In this document: positions 17,807-26,385 of the stretch, piece after piece
Numbering within the stretch: the first letter of the stretch is position 1
Layout: the number at the start of each line of letters is the position of its first letter
NCBI GenBank assembly: GCA_051861545.1
Contig: JBIMKP010000023.1
Location: forward strand, 7,143 to 71,142
Direction of reading: 5' to 3'
Length of the DNA: 64,000 nucleotides
From: CAISCU01 sp051861545
GTDB taxonomy: Bacteria; Bacteroidota; Bacteroidia; UKL13-3
Program-made: the position numbers and the translations under genes
Notes under the pieces: generated by a model
Told to the model about the DNA's origin: nothing
The model's database searches: none
What the model saw: the letters and a program-made list of their open reading frames with translations, nothing else

Positions 17807-18601
17807 TTATTTTTTACAAATTACCTGAGACTTAAAACGAACATCGATGCTACTATATTTACTCCAGCCAATTAAGTTTAGGCCATCTTTATAGAACACT
17901 TTTAGTTTATTAAACTTCTCCTCCAGGTTTTCGGAGTTTCCAAAAATGATGATTTGTTTCCCAATTTTAGGGACTAGTACAAGTTCATTATCGGCTCTTA
18001 CAAATATCTGTTCAATGAATGCTTTTAGGAAAGCATCTTTATCAACAAAAGAGGCTACTTTAAACAGTTCATTTCCTACAAAAGAGTACAGTGTATCTCC
18101 TTTTTCCAATCTTTCGAAGATATTTCCATTTGCCATGATGACTCTTGCTGTATAATGCTCACTAACAGGGAATTTAACTCCAAATTTATCGACGTAAAAC
18201 TGAGTGCCATCAAACCTTAAAACCCTAAAAAGTGGTACTCTTTGGTAAACTTTGATATTCAGATTTCCCTTCATATCAGAGTAAACATGCGCTTTCTCTG
18301 TCCAATTTTGTTTATTTAATGATTTTTCCAACCTTGAGGTATTAATTTCATTAAACGACATTCCAATTAATTTCTCTTCATTATCAATTCCTTTTTTTAC
18401 AGTTTCTAAAATTCTTTGTCGGTTATAAAAATGTACTTCATTCGGATAAATTCCTACAAAAACCTCTTTACAAGTAAGCTCATCTTCCATCCTAAACCCA
18501 AAAGCCAAAGCAAGCAATGTCCCGCCCAACATACTGAGCCAAAATAATAGTAAAGCAATTCGTTTAATTGCAACTTTGATATTTGGTTTAGGTTTATCCA
18601 C
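17807..18601 (-). CDS. ftsQ: Cell division protein FtsQ
   Basis: 264 residues. A basic cytoplasmic N-terminus is followed by one transmembrane helix (ALLLFWLSMLGGTLLALAFG, about 15-34), a POTRA-like region (about 50-120, VHFYNRQRILETVKKG) and the FtsQ/DivIB domain with RVPLFRVLRFDGTQFYVDKF. In the periplasm it links early and late divisome proteins. Identification rests on topology and on its conserved position between murC (8-bp overlap) and ftsA. Confidence 0.9.
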   Translation of the reverse strand: MDKPKPNIKVAIKRIALLLFWLSMLGGTLLALAFGFRMEDELTCKEVFVGIYPNEVHFYNRQRILETVKKGIDNEEKLIGMSFNEINTSRLEKSLNKQNWTEKAHVYSDMKGNLNIKVYQRVPLFRVLRFDGTQFYVDKFGVKFPVSEHYTARVIMANGNIFERLEKGDTLYSFVGNELFKVASFVDKDAFLKAFIEQIFVRADNELVLVPKIGKQIIIFGNSENLEEKFNKLKVFYKDGLNLIGWSKYSSIDVRFKSQVICKK

Positions 18602-19994
18602 CTGCTAACAATCCGGCTTTAATTGGTTCAACTAAAGTATCAATATCACCTGCTCCTAAAATTAAAAACAGTTCTGGTTTTTGTTCGATAATGGTTTTTA
18701 CTAAATCTTGTTTTGAAATTAAATGCTTGTTAGTTGAACTCATTTTATCCAAAATCATTTGAGAATTCACGCCTTCGATGGATAATTCTCTAGCAGGATA
18801 AATATCCAATAAATACAACTCATCTGCCATTGAAAGTGTTTCTGCAAAACCATCTGCAAAATCTCTTGTCCTGGTGAATAAATGTGGTTGAAAAGCAGCT
18901 ACTAATTTTTTATCAGGATACATTCGTTTTACCGAACCCAAAATTGCTCTTAGTTCTTCAGGATGATGCGCATAATCATCAATAAACACTTGATTTTTTT
19001 GTTTGATGATGTATTCAAACCTGCGTTTAACACCTTTAAATCCACTTAAAGCAGCTTTTAATTCTTGTTCACTCACACCCAATTGTAAAGCAACGGCTGA
19101 AGCTGCGACAGAGTTCTCAATATTATGTAAACCCGGTATTCCTAGATTGATATCTGTTATGATGTTTCCTTTATAATTCAAATCATAAATATGTTCATCT
19201 CCATTGATTCTGATATTAAATGCAAACACATCCGCATCTTCATTTAAACCATAAGTAAAAACATTACCTTTTAATTCTTGAACCAAATCAAGACCATGTT
19301 TAACATAAATACTTCCGCCCTCAAGCAAACGATTTGCATAAGCTAAAAATGAATCCTTCAAAGCACTATGCTCACCATAAATATCTAAATGGTCGGCATC
19401 GGTTGATGTGATAATAGAAACCGAAGGATGAAGCGTTAAAAAAGAACGATCGAACTCATCGGCTTCTACTACCAACCACGAATTTTGAGAAACATCTATT
19501 GATGGAAGCAATAAATTACTTTGATAATTACTGGAAATACCGCCCAGAAATGCGGAACAATCTACACTACTTTGTTTTAACAAATGTGCTAACATAGTTG
19601 AGGTAGTTGTTTTACCATGAGTACCAGCAACTCCAGCTGTTTTGAAAGAACTACTTAATACTCCTAAAACCTGTGAACGCTTTAAAATATTAAACCCATT
19701 TTCCTTTAACCAAGCCCATTCTTGATGGTCTTTTGGAATGGCAGGAGTTAATACAACTAAACTATCATTTGGATTTAAACTTAGTGATTGTACATAATTG
19801 ATATCATCAGAATAGTGAACATGTACACCTTCTGCTTCAAGTTGTTTGGTTAAAACGGTTGATGTTTTATCGTAACCATATACAGGAATTTTTGCATGAT
19901 TAAAATACCTAGCAATAGCACTCATTCCAATGCCACCTATACCCAAAAAGTATACTTTTTTAATTAAACTGAAATCCATTTCAATACTGCTCAT
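18594..19994 (-). CDS. murC: UDP-N-acetylmuramate--L-alanine ligase
   Basis: 466 residues. It has an N-terminal Rossmann motif VYFLGIGGIGMSAIARYF for UDP-MurNAc, the ATP P-loop GVAGTHGKTTTSTMLAHLL (about 119-137), the metal/ATP segment EADEFDRSFL and the C-terminal DDYAHHPEELRAIL. The GTHGKT (rather than GTNGKT) loop is characteristic of MurC. It adds L-Ala to UDP-MurNAc, the first step of the stem peptide. There is no fused Ddl domain. It begins 1 bp after murG. Confidence 0.97.
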   Translation of the reverse strand: MSSIEMDFSLIKKVYFLGIGGIGMSAIARYFNHAKIPVYGYDKTSTVLTKQLEAEGVHVHYSDDINYVQSLSLNPNDSLVVLTPAIPKDHQEWAWLKENGFNILKRSQVLGVLSSSFKTAGVAGTHGKTTTSTMLAHLLKQSSVDCSAFLGGISSNYQSNLLLPSIDVSQNSWLVVEADEFDRSFLTLHPSVSIITSTDADHLDIYGEHSALKDSFLAYANRLLEGGSIYVKHGLDLVQELKGNVFTYGLNEDADVFAFNIRINGDEHIYDLNYKGNIITDINLGIPGLHNIENSVAASAVALQLGVSEQELKAALSGFKGVKRRFEYIIKQKNQVFIDDYAHHPEELRAILGSVKRMYPDKKLVAAFQPHLFTRTRDFADGFAETLSMADELYLLDIYPARELSIEGVNSQMILDKMSSTNKHLISKQDLVKTIIEQKPELFLILGAGDIDTLVEPIKAGLLAGG

Positions 19995-19995
19995 A

Positions 19996-21090
19996 TTATT
20001 TTCCTATTAAAGCTAAAGCCTCATTTGCTATAAGTTCTGCGGCATTATGAATAGCAAAATGACCTATTTCATTTTGAAGATTTGATTGAAGATTAGAATC
20101 ATTTAATAAAGTAAGTGTTTGACTGATTAATGATTGAGCAGCATCTATATCCTTTACTAGAATAGCAGCATTCTTATCAACCAAAGCCATCGCATTTTTT
20201 GTTTGATGGTCTTCAGAAACATTTGGAGAAGGAACTAAAATAACGGGCTTTTTTACGATTGCTAATTCAGCAATCGACAAAGCACCAGCTCTTGAAATTA
20301 CGATATCTGCAGCAGCATAAGCCAAATCCATTTCGTAAATAAAGTTTCTTACAACTAAATTTTGATGTTGCAATCCATCTGCTGAAGGGAAATTGTTTCC
20401 CTTTTGCCAAATAACATTATATCCTGCATTTACTAGTTGCTCCCATCCTGCCAATAATGCTTGATTGATGGTTCTTGCGCCTAAACTTCCTCCAATAATT
20501 AAGACTGTTTTTTTGTTACTATCTAATTTAAAAAACGAAAAAGCTTTATCTCTTTTATCACTTGGATCGCAAATATCAGCACGAACTGGATTTCCAGTTT
20601 TGATGATTTTATTAGCAGGAAAAAAGCGCTCCATATTATCATAAGCAACACAAATTTTGCTTGCTTTTGATTTTAGGATTTTATTGGTAATACCCGCAAA
20701 CGAATTTTGTTCATGAATTAATACTGGAATACCTTTTGAACCCGCTGCCCACATACTAGCACCACTTGCATAACCACCAAAACCAATAGCTAATTCTGGC
20801 TTAAAACGACTTATAATTCCTCTAGATTTTAAAACTGCACTTATTACTTTTAAAGGAAACATGAGGTTTTTGAAGCTTAAACTTCTTTGAAAACCACTAA
20901 TCCATAAACCTTCAATTTTATAACCAGCTTTTGGAACTTTCTCCATTTCCATTCTGTCGGAGGCACCAACAAAAAGGAATTCTATATTCCCATTTAATTT
21001 CTTTTCAATAGCCTGAGCAACAGCAATAGCTGGATAAATATGTCCGCCAGTTCCGCCACCGCTGATTAATACTTTTAATTTTTCATTCAT
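19996..21090 (-). CDS. murG: MurG glycosyltransferase (lipid II synthesis)
   Basis: 364 residues of the GT-B fold. The N-terminal ISGGGTGGHIYPAIAVAQAI binds lipid I, and SKGIPVLIHEQNSFAGITN is a conserved MurG block. The C-terminal half binds UDP-GlcNAc with GGSLGARTINQALL and ISRAGALSIAELAIVKKPVI. It transfers GlcNAc to lipid I at the inner face of the inner membrane, giving lipid II. It lies between ftsW and murC. Confidence 0.97.
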   Translation of the reverse strand: MNEKLKVLISGGGTGGHIYPAIAVAQAIEKKLNGNIEFLFVGASDRMEMEKVPKAGYKIEGLWISGFQRSLSFKNLMFPLKVISAVLKSRGIISRFKPELAIGFGGYASGASMWAAGSKGIPVLIHEQNSFAGITNKILKSKASKICVAYDNMERFFPANKIIKTGNPVRADICDPSDKRDKAFSFFKLDSNKKTVLIIGGSLGARTINQALLAGWEQLVNAGYNVIWQKGNNFPSADGLQHQNLVVRNFIYEMDLAYAAADIVISRAGALSIAELAIVKKPVILVPSPNVSEDHQTKNAMALVDKNAAILVKDIDAAQSLISQTLTLLNDSNLQSNLQNEIGHFAIHNAAELIANEALALIGK

Positions 21091-21102
21091 GATTCAAAAA
21101 AA

Positions 21103-22290
21103 TTAAGCTGCCAAAGAAGCAGATTCTGGTTCATCCTTTTCAACATGTCTACTTACACTCATTATCATACCAAAAGCAAAACTTGTAATGATAATTGAAG
21201 TACCACCTTTACTAACCAATGGAAGTGTGAGTCCGGTTACAGGAAATAAATTAACTGCCACAGCCATATTAATTAAGGCTTGCATGACTAAAGTAAACGA
21301 TAATCCAACTGCAACCAAAGCGCCAAAAGCTTTGGGACTTATAAAAATAATTCGCAGTGCACGAAACATAAAAAGGAGATACAAACCCAACATAATAACA
21401 CCACCAGCCATGCCATATTCTTCAACAATAATTGCGTAAATAAAATCCGAAAAAGCCTCTGGAAGAAAATTTCTTTCAGTACTTTGTCCTGGACCTTTAC
21501 CTGTCCAACTTCCGCTAGCTATTGCAATTTTTGCATGGTCGTTTTGGTAAGTTACATCGCGGTCTTTTACTGGATTAGAGTAATTTTCGATACGGTGCTT
21601 CCATGTAAGTAAACGGCCGAAAGGTTTTAGATATTTATCATTTGTATTTGCAACAATAAACGCAAGTAAAGCTAGAGCAAAAATAATTGGTGCACCAACC
21701 ATTAGAATATGTTTAACACTGGCTCTTCCAATAAACATAACAACCACACAAGTGGCAGCTAAAACAAGCGCTGTAGATAAATTATTAGGAGCAATTAATA
21801 AACAAGTAACACCCACATGAATTAGAATGGGCAAAAACCCTTTTTTAAAATCTTTTATATCATCTTGTTTTTTAGCCAACTCACTTGCTATATACATAAT
21901 CAATGCTACTTTAGCTACTTCAGATGTTTGGAAAGTAATTCCAATAAATGGAATCTTTAACCAACGCTGAGCATCATTGATTTCTGCACCTACAAAGAGT
22001 GTTAAAACAAGAAGAACATAAGAAATATACAGCACCAACTTAGCAACTTTCATAAACATTTTATAATGTATGCTATGAATAAAAAGCATGACATAAAATC
22101 CTATAGCTAAGTAAGCAAACTGTTGAAATAAATATACCTCTGCACTGCCACCATGTTTTGCATAAGCGAGCGCACCAGTAGAAGAATATACAGCAACCAA
22201 ACCCCATACCGATAACAGCACAATGATAATCCACATGACTGGATCACCTTGCGGCTTGATTTTATCGATATTAAGAAATCTGGATAACAT
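21103..22290 (-). CDS. ftsW: SEDS glycosyltransferase FtsW
   Basis: 395 residues with about ten transmembrane helices. SEDS hallmarks are visible: VWGLVAVYSSTGALAYAK at the start, FQTSEVAKVALIMYIASELA, GSWTGKGPGQSTERNFLPEA, DFIYAIIVEEYGMAGGVIML, and the final INMAVAVNLFPVTGLTLPLV followed by SKGGTS. It polymerises lipid II into septal glycan with the transpeptidase FtsI, whose gene lies upstream in the same cluster. A separate elongation paralogue, rodA, is at 57154-58428. Confidence 0.96.
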   Translation of the reverse strand: MLSRFLNIDKIKPQGDPVMWIIIVLLSVWGLVAVYSSTGALAYAKHGGSAEVYLFQQFAYLAIGFYVMLFIHSIHYKMFMKVAKLVLYISYVLLVLTLFVGAEINDAQRWLKIPFIGITFQTSEVAKVALIMYIASELAKKQDDIKDFKKGFLPILIHVGVTCLLIAPNNLSTALVLAATCVVVMFIGRASVKHILMVGAPIIFALALLAFIVANTNDKYLKPFGRLLTWKHRIENYSNPVKDRDVTYQNDHAKIAIASGSWTGKGPGQSTERNFLPEAFSDFIYAIIVEEYGMAGGVIMLGLYLLFMFRALRIIFISPKAFGALVAVGLSFTLVMQALINMAVAVNLFPVTGLTLPLVSKGGTSIIITSFAFGMIMSVSRHVEKDEPESASLAA

Positions 22291-22292
22291 GA

Positions 22293-23639
22293 TTATAACT
22301 GCTTAACAGCTGCTTTAAATTGACGACCTCTGTCTTCGTAATTTTTAAATAAATCGAAACTGGCACAAGCTGGTGATAATAAAACCGCTTCTCCTGGTTT
22401 AGACATTTTTGATGCCACATGAACAGCCTCTTGCGCGCTAGTTGTATTAATGATTAAATCAACTACACCACCAAAAGCCTCATGTAATCTTGAATTATCT
22501 AAACCCATACAGATTAAAATTCGAACTTTTTCGCGTACTAATTCTTGAAGCATTGCATATTCATTTCCTTTATCAACACCACCTGCAATCCAAATTGTAG
22601 GTTTATCCATGCTTTCTAAAGCAAACCAAGATGAATTTACATTTGTAGCTTTAGAATCGTTGATATACTCAACATTTCTAATAGTTGCAACTTTTTCTAA
22701 TCTATGTTCAACATTTTGAAAATCCATGAAACTTTCACGAATTATGTCTTTACGGATTTGAAATACGCTTCCGGTAATTCCGGCTGCCATTGAATTGTAG
22801 GCATTGTGTCTGCCTCTTAAAGCTAAATCTGAAGTATACATGGTAAATTGATTGATTTTTTCGTTGTTAATGTCCACGATTAGTTGTCCATCTTTTATAA
22901 AAGCACCTGGAACTTGTTCTACATCGTGAGAAAATGGAAAACATTTAGCCTTTACATTAATTGTTTTTAAATGATTCATGGTTAATTCATCATCTGCACA
23001 ATAAATGAAAGTATCTTGTTCTGTTTGATTTTGCAGAATACGGAATTTCGAATTCACATAGTTCTGCAGTTCATAATTGTATCTATCTAAATGATCTGGT
23101 GTGATATTACAAAGTACCGCACATTCGGCTTTGAAATCATACATATCATCGAGTTGAAAACTACTTATTTCTAATACATAATAATCGTAATTGCCTTCAG
23201 CAACCAATCTTGCAAAGCTTATTCCGATATTACCACCAACTGCTACATTTAAACCTGCTTTTTTCATCATGTGATAAATAAGCGAAGTAGTAGTAGTTTT
23301 ACCATTGGTGCCGGTAATACAAATTTTAGGAGCAGTTGTAAAACGTGCAGCAAATTCGATTTCAGAAATAATATGAATTCCTTGTTTTCTGATTGTTTTT
23401 ATAAGTTCATTTTTCTCAGGAATTCCTGGGCTTTTTATGATTTCATCAGCATTTAAAATAAGTTCATGTGTATGCTGTTGCATTTCATAAGAAATACCAT
23501 GTTGATCTAATTCAACGCGATATTTTTCGGGTATAGCACCTGCATCAGAAACAAACACATCATAACCCTGCTTAAGGGCCAAAATGGCTGCTCCTGTTCC
23601 GCTTTCTCCGCTTCCTAATATGACAATGCGCTTAGTCAT
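22293..23639 (-). CDS. murD: UDP-N-acetylmuramoyl-L-alanine--D-glutamate ligase
   Basis: 448 residues. An N-terminal Rossmann start IVILGSGESGTGAAILALKQ is followed by the ATP P-loop ITGTNGKTTTTSLIYHMM, by LEISSFQLDDMYDF and NITPDHLDRY (metal/carbamyl-Lys region), and by the C-terminal INDSKATNVNSSWFALESM and IAGGVDKGNEY. It adds D-Glu to UDP-MurNAc-L-Ala. Spacing to mraY and ftsW is 1-2 bp, so translation is probably coupled. Confidence 0.97.
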   Translation of the reverse strand: MTKRIVILGSGESGTGAAILALKQGYDVFVSDAGAIPEKYRVELDQHGISYEMQQHTHELILNADEIIKSPGIPEKNELIKTIRKQGIHIISEIEFAARFTTAPKICITGTNGKTTTTSLIYHMMKKAGLNVAVGGNIGISFARLVAEGNYDYYVLEISSFQLDDMYDFKAECAVLCNITPDHLDRYNYELQNYVNSKFRILQNQTEQDTFIYCADDELTMNHLKTINVKAKCFPFSHDVEQVPGAFIKDGQLIVDINNEKINQFTMYTSDLALRGRHNAYNSMAAGITGSVFQIRKDIIRESFMDFQNVEHRLEKVATIRNVEYINDSKATNVNSSWFALESMDKPTIWIAGGVDKGNEYAMLQELVREKVRILICMGLDNSRLHEAFGGVVDLIINTTSAQEAVHVASKMSKPGEAVLLSPACASFDLFKNYEDRGRQFKAAVKQL

Positions 23640-23640
23640 T

Positions 23641-24897
23641 TTATCTAACTTTCAAGGTTATAATGGTTGCAATAGCCAACATGATTCCTATAATCCAAAA
23701 ACGAGTAACAATTTTCGCCTCATGAAAACCACTTTTTTGGTAATGGTGATGTAGCGGTGACATTTTGAAAATCCTGCGTCCTTCACCATATTTTTTCTTG
23801 GTGTATTTGAAGTATGAAACCTGAATCATTACAGATAAATTCTCTACTAAAAATATTCCACATAAAATTGGAATCAATAGTTCTTTACGAACCATGATTG
23901 AAAAAGAAGCAATAATTCCTCCAATTGCCAAACTACCTGTATCTCCCATAAATACTTGGGCAGGAAATGAATTATACCAAAGAAATCCAACACAAGCACC
24001 AACAAACGCACCTGCAAAAATTACCATTTCCTCTAAGTGAGGAATGTACATAATGTTTAAGTACTGAGAGAAAACTATGTTACCACTTAAGTAAGCAAAC
24101 AAGCCTAAAACCACTCCTATAATTGCTGAAGTTCCTGCTGCTAAACCATCAATACCATCTGTAATATTTGCTCCATTTGAAACCGCAGTAATGATAAAAA
24201 TAACAACCAATAAATAAATGATATAATTAAAGTCTTTATAACTATCACCAACAAATTTTAGTAAATCGGCATAATCAAATTCAGATGACTTAAAAAACGG
24301 AATTGTTGTAGTTGTGGCCTTATGGTCTCTTACTAACATCATTTGGTTATCAATCAACTTTGGAGTTAAATTATTCTCCTTAATGTATTCTTGAGTAACA
24401 TCTGAAACCCTAATAAATTCCTTAGTTTTTACATGTTGATTAAAGTACAATGTTGTTGCTACAATAAAACCCAATCCAACCTGACCTAAAACTTTAAATC
24501 TACCAGCTAAACCCTCTTTGTTCTTTTTAAATACTTTTATATAATCATCTAAAAATCCAACAATACCAAGCCAAATTGTAGAAACCAACATCAAAATAAT
24601 ATATACATTATTAATGCGAGCAAATAATAAAGTAGGCAAAAGAATAGCAGCTAGAATAATTAAACCACCCATAGTAGGTGTACCTTTTTTTTGTTGCTCA
24701 CCTTCTAAACCAAGGTTTCTAATTTCATCACTTACTTGTAGATTCCTCAATTTATCAATTAAGGTTCTACCAAAAATCATGGTTATGGTAAGCGACAATA
24801 AAATTGCCAAAGCAGCACGGAATGAGATGTATTGAAACATCCCCGTTCCAGGAATATTTAATTGCGAGTTTAGATAATCAAATAAATAATACAACAT
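23641..24897 (-). CDS. mraY: Phospho-MurNAc-pentapeptide transferase (lipid I synthase)
   Basis: 418 residues with about ten transmembrane helices. Catalytic segments are FLDDYIKVFKKNKEGL, GANITDGIDGLAAGTSAIIG, MGDTGSLAIGGIIA and the His-rich PLHHHYQKSGFHEAKIV. It transfers phospho-MurNAc-pentapeptide to undecaprenyl phosphate. It is longer than E. coli MraY (360) because of a roughly 60-residue insertion around 160-225 between membrane helices. Such an insertion is, to my knowledge, usual in Bacteroidota. Confidence 0.96.
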   Translation of the reverse strand: MLYYLFDYLNSQLNIPGTGMFQYISFRAALAILLSLTITMIFGRTLIDKLRNLQVSDEIRNLGLEGEQQKKGTPTMGGLIILAAILLPTLLFARINNVYIILMLVSTIWLGIVGFLDDYIKVFKKNKEGLAGRFKVLGQVGLGFIVATTLYFNQHVKTKEFIRVSDVTQEYIKENNLTPKLIDNQMMLVRDHKATTTTIPFFKSSEFDYADLLKFVGDSYKDFNYIIYLLVVIFIITAVSNGANITDGIDGLAAGTSAIIGVVLGLFAYLSGNIVFSQYLNIMYIPHLEEMVIFAGAFVGACVGFLWYNSFPAQVFMGDTGSLAIGGIIASFSIMVRKELLIPILCGIFLVENLSVMIQVSYFKYTKKKYGEGRRIFKMSPLHHHYQKSGFHEAKIVTRFWIIGIMLAIATIITLKVR

Positions 24898-24912
24898 AGT
24901 TATAGTTTGATT

Positions 24913-26385
24913 TTAGGCTTGGTTTTCATTAAAAATTTCAAACATTTCCATTAAAATGGCTTTATCATCAAAAGGATGTTTAACTCCATTAATATCTTGG
25001 TATGTTTCGTGTCCTTTTCCTGCTATTAAAATAATATCTCCCCTTTTTGCCATACTAACAGCTGTTTTAATGGCTTCTTTTCTATCACTAATTCTTAATG
25101 TTCTTTTATAATGAAGAGGTTTAACTCCTTTTTGCATTTCATCTAAAATGCTTTCAGGATTTTCTTTTCTAGGATTGTCTGATGTAAAAATTGCTTTGGT
25201 ACTTTTAGAACTGGCAACATCTGCCATTACTGGACGTTTTGCAGAATCTCTATTTCCACCACAACCAACAACAGTAAACAATTCTTCATTACCAGTTCTT
25301 ATTTCATTAATGGTTGAAAGAACATTTTCTAGTGCATCAGGTGTATGTGCATAATCAATAATTCCATGAATTCCGTTTGCTGAGCGACAATAATCAAACC
25401 TACCTTTTACAGAGCCTAATAAACTTAAATGAGTAATAATTTCTTCTTTTGATTTACCCAATAAAAATGCAGCTCCATAAACATTTAATAAATTATAGGC
25501 ATTAAAATGTCCTACCAATCTAAACCAAGCTTCATCGCCATCAATATTTAATAACATGCCATTGAAGTCGTGTTCTATAACGCGGGCTTTAAAATCGGCC
25601 ATGTTCTTAATACCATAAGTATACCTTGCAGCCTTGGTATTTTGTAACATTACCAATCCGTTTTTATCATCCTTATTAACCAAAGCAAAAGCTTCATCAT
25701 TTACTTCATCGAATAACTTCTTCTTTGCTTTAATGTAGTTATCAAATGTTAGATGATAATCTAAGTGATCGTGTGTGATATTAGTAAAACAAACTCCTGC
25801 AAAATATAATGCCTTTATTCTATCTTGTTGAATGGCATGAGAACTTGCTTCCATAAAACAATATTCACAACCAGCATCAAGCATTTGAGCCAATAACTCA
25901 TTAACTCTTATTGAATCGGGAGTAGTATGTGTACTTGGAATAACTGTTTCATCAATCTGATTTTGAACAGTTGATAATAAACCAACATGATGTCCAAATG
26001 AACGGAACAAACTAAATAATAAAGTGGCTACAGTGGTTTTTCCGTTTGTACCAGTAACTGCTACTAATTTAAGTTTCCTAGAAGGTTCATCATAAAAGCA
26101 GTTAGCAGCTAAAGCCATTGCAGCAGAACTATCTTTAACTAAAATAAAAGTAACATCAGAATCTTCAATTGAAATTTCATGATCAATTACAATTGATTTA
26201 CATCCATTATCTATTACAGATTGAATGAAATCGTGTCCATCAACATTAGTTCCTTTGATTGCAAAAAACAAAGAACTTGCTTTTGCAATTCTTGAATCAT
26301 AGCAAAGCAAATCTATGTTTTGCTCAACATTTCCTGTTAGTGAAACAGGCTGCATGGCTGAAATAAGTTCCTTTAAATTTTTCAT
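24913..26385 (-). CDS. murE: UDP-MurNAc-tripeptide synthetase, meso-diaminopimelate type
   Basis: 490 residues. The Mur ligase P-loop AVTGTNGKTTVATLLFSLF, the substrate region STHTTPDSIRVNELL and the metal region NITHDHLDYH are present. The amino-acid-selecting motif is DNPR (Asp403-Arg406), which indicates meso-diaminopimelate rather than lysine. The peptidoglycan is therefore predicted to be DAP type. The start overlaps the ftsI stop by 4 bp. murF, which usually follows murE in proteobacteria, is absent here. Confidence 0.97.
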   Translation of the reverse strand: MKNLKELISAMQPVSLTGNVEQNIDLLCYDSRIAKASSLFFAIKGTNVDGHDFIQSVIDNGCKSIVIDHEISIEDSDVTFILVKDSSAAMALAANCFYDEPSRKLKLVAVTGTNGKTTVATLLFSLFRSFGHHVGLLSTVQNQIDETVIPSTHTTPDSIRVNELLAQMLDAGCEYCFMEASSHAIQQDRIKALYFAGVCFTNITHDHLDYHLTFDNYIKAKKKLFDEVNDEAFALVNKDDKNGLVMLQNTKAARYTYGIKNMADFKARVIEHDFNGMLLNIDGDEAWFRLVGHFNAYNLLNVYGAAFLLGKSKEEIITHLSLLGSVKGRFDYCRSANGIHGIIDYAHTPDALENVLSTINEIRTGNEELFTVVGCGGNRDSAKRPVMADVASSKSTKAIFTSDNPRKENPESILDEMQKGVKPLHYKRTLRISDRKEAIKTAVSMAKRGDIILIAGKGHETYQDINGVKHPFDDKAILMEMFEIFNENQA